From contig NZ_CP194171.1 in NCBI RefSeq assembly GCF_050908845.1, positions 4,092,001-4,156,000 on the forward strand: a DNA stretch of 64,000 nucleotides, in the 5' to 3' direction. The notes below the pieces were generated by a model that saw nothing but the letters and a program-made list of their open reading frames with translations, had not been told where the DNA came from and did not search any database. The stretch is from Marinobacterium_D sp050908845 (GTDB lineage Bacteria > Pseudomonadota > Gammaproteobacteria > Pseudomonadales > Balneatricaceae). Shown here piece after piece: positions 55,393-64,000 of this stretch; position 1 is the first letter of the stretch; each line of letters opens with the position of its first letter. Both the position numbers and the translations under genes were made by a program.

Positions 55393-56331
55393 TTATATAA
55401 TGGTTGCTTCAGCCAGTTTCAAGGCTAAATTCAGTAATTTATCCGCCTCGCTATCCAGCCAGTGAAGCCCCTGCCAACCGCGCAGCCAGGTCAGTTGACG
55501 CTTGGCCAGCTGGCGGGTCGCGACAATACCGCGATACCTCATCTCATCATAGCTCAGCCGGCCCTCGATGTAGTCCCACATCTGTCGATAACCGACGCAG
55601 CGGATCGATGGCAGGTCGGCGTGAAGATCGCCGCGTTCATACAGGCGCAGCACCTCCTCCTCGAACCCCTGCGCCAGCATCTGATCGAAACGCTGTTCGA
55701 TACGCTGATGCAGGCGTGATCGATCACCGGGCATCAGCGCCAGCGGCAACAGATTGTAAGGCAGTGCTGCCTGCGACTGCTCGGCCCAGTGCTCACTGAT
55801 CGGCTTACCGGTCAACAGCACCACCTCCAGTGCGCGTTCGATACGCTGCGAATCGGTGGGTTTGAGGCGCTCCCCCGCGGCCGGATCGAGCTTGGCCAAC
55901 CGCTCATGCAGCGCAGGCCAGCCCAGACGCTCAGCATCGGCCTCCAGCTCAGCGCGCAGTTCGGGATTCGCTTCCGGCAGAGGCGCCAACCCTTTTTGCA
56001 AGGCATTGAAATAGAGCATGGTGCCGCCCACCAACACGGGCACTTTGCCCGCTGCCGTAATTTCCGCCATGGCTGCGAGGGCGTCCTCGCGAAACTCCGC
56101 CGCCGAATAGCTCTCTGCCGGATCACGAATATCGATCAACCGATGGGGATAACTCTGCAGCTCTTCCGGAGCGGGCTTCGCGGTGCCTATATCCATACCC
56201 CGGTAAACCAGCGCCGAGTCCACGCTAATCAGTTCGCAGGGCAGGTTATCGTAGAGATGCATCGCCAGCGCCGTCTTGCCGGACGCAGTGGGACCCATCA
56301 GAAAGATCGCCGGGGGAAGCTTGTCCGCCAA
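55393..56331 (-). CDS. miaA: tRNA dimethylallyltransferase
   Basis: A 312-residue enzyme adding a dimethylallyl group to A37 of tRNAs reading U-starting codons. P-loop GPTASGKTALA is near residues 13-23, the SVDSALVYRGMDIGTAKP substrate motif follows, then LVGGTMLYFNAL and the C-terminal ATRQLAKRQLTWLR. The start is TTG at 56331, two bases after the mutL stop, with GAGG upstream. Confidence 0.95.
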   Translation of the reverse strand: MADKLPPAIFLMGPTASGKTALAMHLYDNLPCELISVDSALVYRGMDIGTAKPAPEELQSYPHRLIDIRDPAESYSAAEFREDALAAMAEITAAGKVPVLVGGTMLYFNALQKGLAPLPEANPELRAELEADAERLGWPALHERLAKLDPAAGERLKPTDSQRIERALEVVLLTGKPISEHWAEQSQAALPYNLLPLALMPGDRSRLHQRIEQRFDQMLAQGFEEEVLRLYERGDLHADLPSIRCVGYRQMWDYIEGRLSYDEMRYRGIVATRQLAKRQLTWLRGWQGLHWLDSEADKLLNLALKLAEATII

Positions 56332-56333
56332 AA

Positions 56334-58220
56334 TTACTGGCCTCGCAGAAAAAGTTTATCCAGCTCATTCATCGACAGCTGGGTCCAGGTAGGACGGCCA
56401 TGATTACACTGACCACTGCGCTCGGTGGCTTCCATATCGCGTAGCAGCGCGTTCATCTCGGGGATACTGAGCTGCCGGTTAGCGCGTACGGCGCCGTGAC
56501 AGGCCATGGTGCCGAGCAGCTCATTGATACTCTCCTCGATCCGCCGACTGCTGCCGAATACCACCAGATCCGCCAGCACATCACGCACCAGCTGGGGCGC
56601 ATCGGCTTTTGCCAGGGATACCGGCACCTCGCGCACGGTCAGCGTATCCGCCCCCATCCGCTCCAGGCGAAAACCCAGACGCTGGAACAGCTCGGGTTGT
56701 TCCTCGGCAAGGTCCGCCTCACGCTCACTGACGCTAAGACTGACCGGCACCAGCAGCGGCTGGGAGCGCACCCGATCCTCATCCCAGGCAGCCTTCATCC
56801 GCTCGTAGACGATACGTTCATGGGCGGCGTGCATATCCACCAGCACCAGTCCGGCCTCGTTTTGCGCCAATACGTAGACACCGTGCAGCTGGGCGATAGC
56901 GTAACCGAGTGGCGGCGCCTTCTCCGCATCCGCTTCCGGCATGCGCATGCCGGACTGAGCACCAGGCTGCATGCCCAGAGCCGGAGAGGCGGGCGTGTGC
57001 AGGTCCGCGTATGCGGAAATCTGCTCCCTGACCGCGGTGGCTGAGCCTGCCGAGCTGCCGTAATTGCCCGAAGACTGATACAGCGGCATCCGCCCCTGAC
57101 TGAAGCTGCCGCCACCGGAGACACTGCCAGGCGATGACTGCATCGGCATGGACGGTGCGCCGGTTTCCTCCACCCTCGCCTCACCGGCACCCGCAGGCAC
57201 CGCACCCTTGGGGCGCAGATCGCCAATCACCCGATGCAGAGTACGGAAAATAAAATCGTGCACCAGACGCGATTCACGGAAACGTACCTCGTGCTTGGTA
57301 GGGTGCACGTTCACATCCACCAACGCCGGATCAAGCTCCAGGTAGAGTACAAACGCCGGGTGCCGGCCGTGGAACAGCACATCGCTGTAGGCCTGACGCA
57401 CCGCGTGGGTCACCACCTTGTCACGGATAATCCGGCCGTTGACGAAGAAGTACTGCTGATCCGCCTGACTGCGCGAATAGGTCGGCAGGCCGATCCAGCC
57501 CCAGAGCCTGAGGCCTGATGCCTCGGCGCTCACATCCAGGTGCACCGCCTGCTCGATAAAACTGCCACCAAGCAACGAGGCCAGACGACGCTCACGCGCC
57601 TGTTCGCTGTCCACAGGCCGCAACTGCTGTACACGGCGACCATTGTGCTGAAGATTAAAGGAGACATCGAAGCGGCTCAGCGCCATCCGCTTGATCACCT
57701 CTTCGAGATGACGGAATTCGGTCTGTTCCTTCTTCATGAACTTGCGCCGTGCCGGCGTGTTGAAGAACAGGTCGCGTACCTCCACGGTGGTGCCGCGGGG
57801 ATGGGCCGCTGGCTCCAGTACCGCTTCCATATCGCGGCCTTCGGCACGTACCTGCCAGGCAGCATCCTGCTCCTCGGTGCGCGATGTCAGTGTCAACCGG
57901 GCCACGGAACTGATCGATGCCAGCGCCTCGCCGCGAAAACCGAGACTAGCCACCGCTTCAAGATCCTCCAGCTGAACGATCTTTGAGGTGGCATGACGAC
58001 TCAGCGCCAGCGCCAGATCTCCCTTCTCGATGCCGCCACCGTCGTCACGCAGACGGATCAGTTTGATACCACCCTGCTCCACATCCACGTCGATCTTGGT
58101 GGCGCCGGCATCAAGGCTGTTTTCCAGCAGCTCCTTGACCACTGAAGCGGGGCGTTCGACGACCTCACCGGCCGCGATCTGGTTAGCCAGCTGCGGTGAG
58201 AGCAGGTGAATACGACTCAT
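56334..58220 (-). CDS. mutL: DNA mismatch repair protein MutL
   Basis: A 628-residue mismatch-repair ATPase. The GHKL domain has NQIAAGEVVERPASVVKELL, DDGGGI and FRGEALASISSV. A low-complexity linker (about residues 340-430) joins the C-terminal domain, which carries DMHAAHERIVYE, matching the DxHA(x)2E(x)4E endonuclease motif, plus ACHGAVRANRQ and CNHGRPTW. These favour a nicking MutL as in Pseudomonas rather than the MutH-dependent E. coli type. Confidence 0.95.
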   Translation of the reverse strand: MSRIHLLSPQLANQIAAGEVVERPASVVKELLENSLDAGATKIDVDVEQGGIKLIRLRDDGGGIEKGDLALALSRHATSKIVQLEDLEAVASLGFRGEALASISSVARLTLTSRTEEQDAAWQVRAEGRDMEAVLEPAAHPRGTTVEVRDLFFNTPARRKFMKKEQTEFRHLEEVIKRMALSRFDVSFNLQHNGRRVQQLRPVDSEQARERRLASLLGGSFIEQAVHLDVSAEASGLRLWGWIGLPTYSRSQADQQYFFVNGRIIRDKVVTHAVRQAYSDVLFHGRHPAFVLYLELDPALVDVNVHPTKHEVRFRESRLVHDFIFRTLHRVIGDLRPKGAVPAGAGEARVEETGAPSMPMQSSPGSVSGGGSFSQGRMPLYQSSGNYGSSAGSATAVREQISAYADLHTPASPALGMQPGAQSGMRMPEADAEKAPPLGYAIAQLHGVYVLAQNEAGLVLVDMHAAHERIVYERMKAAWDEDRVRSQPLLVPVSLSVSEREADLAEEQPELFQRLGFRLERMGADTLTVREVPVSLAKADAPQLVRDVLADLVVFGSSRRIEESINELLGTMACHGAVRANRQLSIPEMNALLRDMEATERSGQCNHGRPTWTQLSMNELDKLFLRGQ

Positions 58221-58264
58221 AATAAATTGGTGCCTGAATTCAGATCTGGAGAGTTGAAGCGAAA

Positions 58265-59611
58265 TTAACTGGCCGGAATTTTCAACACCTGGCCGACTCG
58301 GATGCGATCGCCGCGCAGCTGATTGGCGCGGCGCAGCTGATCCAGGGAGATACCGTTGCGCACGGCGATCACCGACAGGGTATCCCCCGGCGCTACTCTG
58401 TAGGTACTCTCGCTGCGGGCCAGGGTTTCACCGGCGCGCTTGCGCGCGGCTATATGGGTTCTGCTCGGCGGACGGTCCCAGAAATGCGCTTTCACACCGC
58501 CAACAATGGCCCGCGCCATCTGTTTCTGGTAGCTGCTCTTTTTCAGGTTGGCCGCTTCGCCGGGGTTTGAGATAAACCCGGTTTCCACCAGAATCGACGG
58601 AATATCCGGCGATTTCAACACCACGAAGCCGGCCTGCTCAACGTGGTTTTTGTGCATCCGCGCGAAGCCGGCAATATTACTGTGCACCCGGTTGGCCACT
58701 TCGCGGCTGCTGGACTGACTGGCCGTCATCGACATATCCAGCAGCACACTGGCAAGCAGGTCATCCTTGTCCTCGAGGCTGACGCTGCCAACACCGCCGA
58801 TAAGGTCGGCACCGTTCTCTTTCTGGGCCAGCCAGCGACCCATTTCACTGCTGGCGCCGCGGCCCGAAAGCACCCAGACCGACGCGCCGCGAGCACTCTT
58901 GTTCCGCGCCGCATCGGCATGAATGGAGACAAACAGGTCAGCGTTGATCTTGCGCGCCTTGAGTGTGCGCCCACGCAGACTGACGTAGTAGTCGCCGCCG
59001 CGGATCAGCTCAGCACGATAGCCAGGCTCAGCATCGATCAGCCGCGCCACCTCTTTGGCGATCGACAACACCACGTTTTTCTCACGCAATCCGCCCGGCC
59101 CCAGGGCCCCCGGGTCTTCACCACCGTGACCGGCATCCACCGCGATGACAATATCGCGCAGCGGACCGGTATTATTTTTCGCTTCCTGCTTCTGCGCCAC
59201 GCTTTCCGCCCTGGCGGCTTCCGGCAGCGCCAGATCCAGCACCAGACGATGACCATACTGATCATTGGGCTTCAGCTGAAAACTCTTCGGGCTGATCTTT
59301 TCACTATCCAGATCCAGCACCAGGCGAATGCCATCGCCGCGCTTGCCGGTACGCACCTTCTGGATCGGTCCCTTGGACAGCCCAAGGGCGTTAACATCCA
59401 GGTCCAGCTTGGTATCCTCGATATCCAGCACCAGTCGCTGCGGGTTATCGAGCATGAACACCTTGTGTTTTACGGGCGAGCTGAGGTCAAACACCAGACG
59501 AATATTGTCCGGTGCCAGCCAGGCACGGATGTTGTCGACATTGGTTACGGCCTGAGCCAGCTGAGTCCATGTCAGCAGTAGCATCAGGATCAACCCGGTG
59601 AATATACGCAC
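58265..59611 (-). CDS. amiB: N-acetylmuramoyl-L-alanine amidase (AmiB/AmiC type)
   Basis: A 448-residue periplasmic cell-wall amidase that splits septal peptidoglycan. Signal peptide (residues 1-21, ending QAV/ LAQA), AMIN domain (about 25-120), Amidase_3 domain with zinc ligands in DAGHGGEDPGA, GLREKNVVLS and SIHADA and the catalytic Glu in LVETGFISN, then a C-terminal LysM domain (YRVAPGDTLSVIAVRNG). The GTG at 59611 is chosen because it starts directly at the signal peptide; the frame is open to 59680. Location between tsaE and mutL equals E. coli amiB. Confidence 0.92.
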   Translation of the reverse strand: MRIFTGLILMLLLTWTQLAQAVTNVDNIRAWLAPDNIRLVFDLSSPVKHKVFMLDNPQRLVLDIEDTKLDLDVNALGLSKGPIQKVRTGKRGDGIRLVLDLDSEKISPKSFQLKPNDQYGHRLVLDLALPEAARAESVAQKQEAKNNTGPLRDIVIAVDAGHGGEDPGALGPGGLREKNVVLSIAKEVARLIDAEPGYRAELIRGGDYYVSLRGRTLKARKINADLFVSIHADAARNKSARGASVWVLSGRGASSEMGRWLAQKENGADLIGGVGSVSLEDKDDLLASVLLDMSMTASQSSSREVANRVHSNIAGFARMHKNHVEQAGFVVLKSPDIPSILVETGFISNPGEAANLKKSSYQKQMARAIVGGVKAHFWDRPPSRTHIAARKRAGETLARSESTYRVAPGDTLSVIAVRNGISLDQLRRANQLRGDRIRVGQVLKIPAS

Positions 59612-59724
59612 CAGTCTCTCTACCCCTTCACTTCGCGCGACCCAGCCAGTTATGACAAGCCACGACAGATGCCGCCACACTCAACCCTGTGATCATTGTT
59701 GAGAGTGAGGCGATTTCGGCGAAA

Positions 59725-60189
59725 TTATCGCTTACATAAACTATCGGCCAATTTGCGGCCTTTTTCAGTATTATATTGCCATGACAGCAGACGTCCTGTC
59801 CCCTCGGCACAAATATTGATCTCCAGGTCGGCTACCGGCAGGATACCCGCTCCCCGCTCCGGCCACTCGATGAGACTCAGCGAACGCTCATCGAAATAGT
59901 CACGGATTCCCAGGAACTCCAGCTCTTCCGGATCACCCAGACGGTAGAGGTCAAAGTGATAGACCGGCCCGGCCGGGGTATCGTAGGGCTCCACCAGCGT
60001 ATAGGTGGGACTCTTAACAGAACCTTGATGACCACAGCCGCGCAGCACACCGCGCGACAGCGTGGTTTTCCCCATCCCCAGATCACCGTGCAGAAAAATC
60101 ACCGCACCTTCACCGCAGCAGGACGCCAGGTGCTCACCAAAGGCCACCATCGCCTGCTCGTCCGCCAGTTCAATCGAATACTCAGACAT
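59725..60189 (-). CDS. tsaE: tRNA threonylcarbamoyladenosine biosynthesis ATPase TsaE
   Basis: A 154-residue P-loop ATPase needed with TsaB, TsaC and TsaD for t6A37 in tRNA. Walker A GDLGMGKTTLSRG is near residues 35-47, followed by KSPTYTLVEPY, HFDLYRLGDPEEL and LIEWPERG. The ATG overlaps the nnr stop by eight bases. Confidence 0.95.
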   Translation of the reverse strand: MSEYSIELADEQAMVAFGEHLASCCGEGAVIFLHGDLGMGKTTLSRGVLRGCGHQGSVKSPTYTLVEPYDTPAGPVYHFDLYRLGDPEELEFLGIRDYFDERSLSLIEWPERGAGILPVADLEINICAEGTGRLLSWQYNTEKGRKLADSLCKR

Positions 60190-61699
60190 TTTCTTCCAAC
60201 CCGTTGATAACCAGCGGAATGGTATTCATAAGGTCGGTCGCCAGCAATCCGCCGGCGCCAAAATGTCGGGCACAGAGGTCCGCCGCCCGCGCATGCACCA
60301 GCACCCCGATCCGCGCCGCATCCACCGCTGGCATGCCCCGCGCCAGTAAACCGCCGATGACACCACTGAGCACATCCCCCATGCCGGCGGTCGCCATGCC
60401 GGGATTACCATCGCTGCACAGATGAATCACATCGCCATCACAGCTGAGCGTTCCGGCACCCTTCAATACCACTGTGCCACCACAACGGCCCTGGAGTTCC
60501 CGTACCTGCTCAAAACGGTTGGCCTGAATATCCGCCGTATCGGTATCCAGCAGCCGCGCCGCCTCGCCCGGGTGCGGTGTCAGCACCCAGTCGTGCTCCG
60601 GCAGCTGGATATCGCTCTGGGCCAGCAGATTGAGTGCATCCGCATCGAGCAGCATCGGCTTGTCACTCTCCAGCACCGCTTCGAACATGCGCCGTCCCCA
60701 GACGCCCTGCCCAAGCCCCGGACCGACCACCACCGCATCCGCTTTCGCCAGCAGAGCCTCAAGCTCTTCGGCATCGTCAACGCCGTGACACATCACCTCC
60801 GGTACACGGGTAAGTGCCGCCATGAGATGCTCTTCCCGGGTAGCCAGGGATACCAGCCCCGCGCCGGCACGCAGCGCTGCCTGGGACGCCATTAGCGCCG
60901 CGCCACCCATACCCAGGTCGCCACCGACCACCAACAGATGGCCAAACATCCCCTTGTGGGACGACGCCGGCCGCGGCGGCATGAGCTCACGCAGATCTTC
61001 GCTATCGGTACGAAACGCACTGACCGGCACATCCTCAAACACCTCTTCGGGCAGGAGCAGGCCATCGAACAACAGCGTGCCCACATGGTCAACGCCCTGG
61101 TGGGTCAGCAACCCCTGCTTCAGGGCGATAAAAGTGACCGTCAGGTCCGCGCGTACCGCCATACCCAGTTCGGCACCGGTATCGGCACACAGGCCGGAGG
61201 GGATATCTACAGCCAGCACCGGCTGCTCACAGCGGTTGATCTGTGCAATTACGCTGGCCGCTTCGCCCCGCACCAGGCCACTCAGACCGATACCAAGCAG
61301 CGCATCGACGATCAGCTCCCCGTTAAACTCAAGCCCCGGCTGCCAGCTCTCGGCACTGACGCCAAAGCCTTTCAGCCACTGCCAGGCCTCCAGCGCCTCG
61401 CCGCGCAGCTTTTCGGCATAACGCTCGCCAACGACAACCAGCTGCACCTCGATTCCGGCCTGCCAGGCAAGCCCGGCGATCACCAGCCCGTCGCCACCGT
61501 TATTGCCGGCACCGCAGACAATGCTGATTCTGCGCAGCAGCGGCCAGCGCTGGCCGATCACGGCCCAGGCAGCCTGCCCGGCACGCTGCATCAGCCGAAA
61601 ACCCGGGATACCAAACTGCTCGATGGCGGTTCGGTCCAGCGCGCGGCACTGCTCTGCCGTGTATAATGTGCTCGGCAACGCTTCTCTATTGATGCTCAT
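60182..61699 (-). CDS. nnr: bifunctional NAD(P)H-hydrate epimerase / ADP-dependent dehydratase
   Basis: A 505-residue repair enzyme for damaged NAD(P)H. N-terminal YjeF_N epimerase domain (AEQCRALDRTAIEQFGIPG, GAGNNGGDGLVIAG, DALLGIGLSG, AVDIPSGLCADTG) covers about 1-215; the C-terminal ribokinase-like dehydratase (HKGMFGHLLVVGGDLGMGGA, LLDADALNLLA, LTPHPGEAARLL, GNPGMATAGMGDVLSG) covers about 230-500. ATG at 61699, divergent from queG. nnr-tsaE-amiB-mutL is the usual order. Confidence 0.95.
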   Translation of the reverse strand: MSINREALPSTLYTAEQCRALDRTAIEQFGIPGFRLMQRAGQAAWAVIGQRWPLLRRISIVCGAGNNGGDGLVIAGLAWQAGIEVQLVVVGERYAEKLRGEALEAWQWLKGFGVSAESWQPGLEFNGELIVDALLGIGLSGLVRGEAASVIAQINRCEQPVLAVDIPSGLCADTGAELGMAVRADLTVTFIALKQGLLTHQGVDHVGTLLFDGLLLPEEVFEDVPVSAFRTDSEDLRELMPPRPASSHKGMFGHLLVVGGDLGMGGAALMASQAALRAGAGLVSLATREEHLMAALTRVPEVMCHGVDDAEELEALLAKADAVVVGPGLGQGVWGRRMFEAVLESDKPMLLDADALNLLAQSDIQLPEHDWVLTPHPGEAARLLDTDTADIQANRFEQVRELQGRCGGTVVLKGAGTLSCDGDVIHLCSDGNPGMATAGMGDVLSGVIGGLLARGMPAVDAARIGVLVHARAADLCARHFGAGGLLATDLMNTIPLVINGLEENV

Positions 61700-61735
61700 T
61701 GGCCTTCACCCATCACTGATCTGCACGCCATTATA

Positions 61736-62884
61736 GTGGAACAGCTCGACGCAAACGCAAACCAGCCCACAGCTATGCAATCCCTGGCGCAGCGCCTTAA
61801 ACAGCGTGCCCGCGAGCTGGGTTTTCAGCAGTGCGCCATCACCCTGCCGGACGCCTCCGCCGAAGCGGAGCATCTGCAGCAGTGGCTTGATGCCGGCTAC
61901 CAGGGCGAGATGGCCTACCTGGAGCAGCATTTCGACAAGCGGCTCGCCCCCAAACTGCTGGTGCCCGGTTGCGAGCGGATCGTCATGGTCAGGATGGATT
62001 ACCTGCCGCCCGAAACCACGACACTGAAAACCCTGGCCAACCCGGACAAGGCCTATATCGCCCGTTACACGCTTGGCCGGGACTACCACAAACTGATCCG
62101 CAAACGGTTAAAGCAGCTGGGTCAGTGGCTGGCGCAAGAGGCTGGCGATGAGGCCGCAGTGCAGTTTCGTCCCTTTGTTGATTCCGCGCCGGTGCTGGAA
62201 CGCCCCCTGGCGCGCAATGCCGGTATCGGCTGGATCGGCAAGCACAGCCTGCTGCTGAACCGCCAGGCCGGATCGCTGTTTTTTCTTGGCGAACTGTTTA
62301 CCAACCTGCCCCTGCCGATCGATGCGCCAGAGACCGAATCCCACTGCGGCCGCTGCAGCGCCTGTCTCGATATCTGCCCGACCAACGCCTTTCCGGAGGC
62401 CGGTGTGCTGGATGCCCGGCGCTGCATCTCCTACCTGACCATCGAATACAAGGGCTCGATCCCTCTGGAGCTGCGCCCACTGATGGGCAACCGCATTTTC
62501 GGTTGCGACGACTGCCAGCTGATCTGTCCCTGGAACCGCTTTGCCAAACGCACCGCGGAGGAAGACTTCAAACCGCGCCACAGCCTCGACGATGCCGATT
62601 TGCTGACGCTGTTTAACTGGGATGAGGAGCGCTTTCTCAAAAACACCGAAGGCTCGGCGATCCGCCGTACCGGCTTTGAGGGCTGGCAGCGCAACCTGGC
62701 GGTGGCGCTGGGCAACAGCCGCGGCGGAGCAGAGGTGGTGGAGGCGCTGCGGCAACGCGGGGAGAACGCATCGCCGCTGGTCAAGGAACATATCGACTGG
62801 GCGCTGGAACGGCTGGCAAGCGACGCAGGGCTGGCGCCGCTGCCGATTCAGCAGCACCCGGGCGCCCGCAGAATCAAGGATTAG
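61736..62884 (+). CDS. queG: epoxyqueuosine reductase QueG
   Basis: A cobalamin- and Fe-S-dependent enzyme for the last step of queuosine synthesis in tRNA; 382 residues from the GTG at 61736, or 369 from an ATG at 61775, neither with a clear ribosome binding site. YIARYTLGRDYHKLIRKRL, RNAGIGWIGKHSLLLN, two ferredoxin-like motifs (CGRCSACLDICP; CDDCQLICPW) with a Cys in DARRCISYLT, and a C-terminal HEAT-like repeat are visible. queG divergent from nnr is common in the class. Confidence 0.93.
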   Translation: MEQLDANANQPTAMQSLAQRLKQRARELGFQQCAITLPDASAEAEHLQQWLDAGYQGEMAYLEQHFDKRLAPKLLVPGCERIVMVRMDYLPPETTTLKTLANPDKAYIARYTLGRDYHKLIRKRLKQLGQWLAQEAGDEAAVQFRPFVDSAPVLERPLARNAGIGWIGKHSLLLNRQAGSLFFLGELFTNLPLPIDAPETESHCGRCSACLDICPTNAFPEAGVLDARRCISYLTIEYKGSIPLELRPLMGNRIFGCDDCQLICPWNRFAKRTAEEDFKPRHSLDDADLLTLFNWDEERFLKNTEGSAIRRTGFEGWQRNLAVALGNSRGGAEVVEALRQRGENASPLVKEHIDWALERLASDAGLAPLPIQQHPGARRIKD

Positions 62885-62895
62885 AGCAGCAGGGA

Positions 62896-63438
62896 TTAAA
62901 GCGTAAAAAAGTGTTCGCGGTAGTAGCGCAGCTCTTCGATGGAATCGCGGATATCGTCCAGCGCCAGGTGTGACCCCTTCTTCTTCACACCTTTAAGCAG
63001 CTCCGGCCGCCAGCGCCGCGCCAGCTCCTTGATGGTGCTCACATCCAGGTTGCGGTAGTGGAAGTAGGCTTCAAGCTCCGGCATGTACGCATACAGGAAA
63101 CGCCGGTCCTGGCCGATACTGTTACCGCACATCGGCGACGCCCCCTTCTCAACGTGTTTCTGCAGGAACTCGAGCATCGTCTGCTCCGCCTCTGCCTCGC
63201 TGATGGTACTGGCCTTGACCCGGTCAGTGAGTCCGGACTGGCCGTGCTGGCGGGTACACCACTCATCCATCTGGTCGAGCAGCTCATCGGACTGATGCAC
63301 GCAGATCACTGGTCCTTCAGCGATCAGATTCAGGTTGGCGTCGGTCACGATCGCCGCCATTTCGATGATGCGGTCTTTTTCCGGAATCAATCCGGTCATT
63401 TCAAGATCGACCCAGATCAGGTTCTGATCCTGCGCCAT
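62896..63438 (-). CDS. orn: oligoribonuclease
   Basis: A 180-residue DEDDh 3'-5' exonuclease degrading very short RNAs, including pGpG from c-di-GMP turnover. Exo I WVDLEMTGL is near residues 9-17, Exo II includes GNSIGQDRRFL, and Exo III HLALDDIRDSIEEL contains the general-base His and last Asp. The ATG at 63438 follows GAGAGG; the open frame runs much further upstream without conserved sequence. Convergent with queG and divergent from rsgA, the standard arrangement. Confidence 0.96.
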   Translation of the reverse strand: MAQDQNLIWVDLEMTGLIPEKDRIIEMAAIVTDANLNLIAEGPVICVHQSDELLDQMDEWCTRQHGQSGLTDRVKASTISEAEAEQTMLEFLQKHVEKGASPMCGNSIGQDRRFLYAYMPELEAYFHYRNLDVSTIKELARRWRPELLKGVKKKGSHLALDDIRDSIEELRYYREHFFTL

Positions 63439-63531
63439 GTCAGCCTCTCCCTGTCCAAAGCTGTAAATTCTAGCGAATTTAGAATACCTTAGCACATCAA
63501 ATAACTGGCCCCTGGGACAACGTCCGCAACG

Positions 63532-64000
63532 ATGGCGAAACGTAAACTGACAAGACGCCAGGCCTGGCGCGTGGAAAAGATTCAGGCAGAACGCGCAAAA
63601 CGTGCCGAACGCCGCGATAACCGACTCGATGAAAAGCTCGAAGGCGGCGATCTCGGCCCGGAACAGGCCGGACTGATCATCTCTCATTTCGGCCGCAGCG
63701 TGGATGTGGAAGCGCTCGAAGGTGACGACGCCGGCACCATCCACCGCTGCCATATGCGCACCAATCTGGGTCAACTGGTCACCGGTGACCGCGTGGTCTG
63801 GCGCGCCTCCAACGACGGCGGCGTGGTTGTCGCCACCAAACCCCGCAACAGCGAACTCCAGCGCCCCAACAATCAGGGCGAGCTGAAGCCGGTGGCGGCC
63901 AACATCGATTTTATCGTCATCGTCTTTGCGGTGGAGCCCCGCGCCCACGCCAACCTGATCGACCGCTACCTGGTCGCCGCCGAGGCCTGCGGTATCGAAC
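63532..64000 (+). CDS. rsgA: ribosome small subunit GTPase RsgA, N-terminal part (runs off window)
   Basis: The first 156 residues of the circularly permuted GTPase that checks 30S maturation; the gene continues past the window end. It begins MAKRKLTRRQAWRVEKIQ with a basic tail, then the OB-fold (GLIISHFGRSVDVEA, RTNLGQLVTGDRVVW, ELQRPNNQGELKPVAANID) and enters the GTPase domain at FIVIVFAVEPRAHANLIDRYLVAAE. No stop is seen before the end. The start ATG at 63532 has no strong ribosome binding site, but the N-terminus matches the family. Confidence 0.93.
   Translation, partial: MAKRKLTRRQAWRVEKIQAERAKRAERRDNRLDEKLEGGDLGPEQAGLIISHFGRSVDVEALEGDDAGTIHRCHMRTNLGQLVTGDRVVWRASNDGGVVVATKPRNSELQRPNNQGELKPVAANIDFIVIVFAVEPRAHANLIDRYLVAAEACGIE

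Noticed and set aside
63439..63948. Upstream in-frame extension of orn
   Set aside because: Would run antisense through the rsgA start; orn from 63438 has the exact family length and a good ribosome site.

Overview
This window is a chromosomal core segment of a gammaproteobacterium. Synteny with both Pseudomonas and E. coli (amiB-mutL-miaA-hfq-hflX-hflK-hflC, iscRSUA-hscBA-fdx-iscX, rodZ-hisS-yfgM-bamB-der, rpoE-rseA-rseC-mucD-lepA-lepB-rnc-era-recO-pdxJ-acpS) and the 16S text point to the Oceanospirillales/Oceanospirillaceae, perhaps a Marinobacterium-like marine bacterium. The genus is inference. No prophage, insertion sequence, CRISPR array or genomic island was seen; nearly everything is housekeeping, mostly on the minus strand and densely packed.

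Layout: 1-3.9 kb (+) end of spoVR, a HIT protein and a short phosphotransacetylase/acetate kinase pair. 3.9-6.8 kb a small zinc-ribbon protein, rlmB, an unknown membrane-anchored protein, ynfA and adk. 7-14.2 kb (-) ppc, a small anchored protein, mazG, relA, cysM. 14.3-20.8 kb (-) acpS, pdxJ, recO, era, rnc, a DUF4845 protein, lepB, lepA. 20.9-24.4 kb (-) the sigma-E envelope stress operon rpoE-rseA-rseC-mucD with a candidate self-regulated promoter. 24.6-26.9 kb nadB facing ygfX-sdhE. 27.2-33.1 kb a complete rrn operon (16S, tRNA-Ile, tRNA-Ala, 23S, 5S; -) with tandem promoters, two boxA sites and a 25-bp-stem terminator. 33.2-46.9 kb (-) der, bamB, yfgM, hisS, rodZ, pilF, rlmN, ndk and the isc iron-sulfur operon, then trmJ. 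47.9-48.7 kb suhB (+). 48.7-61.7 kb (-) purA, hisZ, a DUF2065 protein, hflC, hflK, hflX, hfq, miaA, mutL, amiB, tsaE, nnr. 61.7-64 kb queG (+), orn (-) and the start of rsgA (+).

Most unusual points: (1) the anti-sigma factor appears to be a fusion of RseA with only the C-terminal domain of RseB, and no separate rseB lies in the operon; (2) the SuhB-type protein has lost most catalytic metal ligands of inositol monophosphatases while keeping its fold motifs, which suggests a non-enzymatic role such as rRNA antitermination; (3) the 16S-23S spacer carries two inverted copies of an imperfect repeat flanking tRNA-Ile; (4) ispG is cleanly missing between rodZ and hisS; (5) a run of short hairpins lies just beyond the rrn terminator. 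Many genes use TTG or GTG starts, and several starts were shortened to fit ribosome binding sites or family length.
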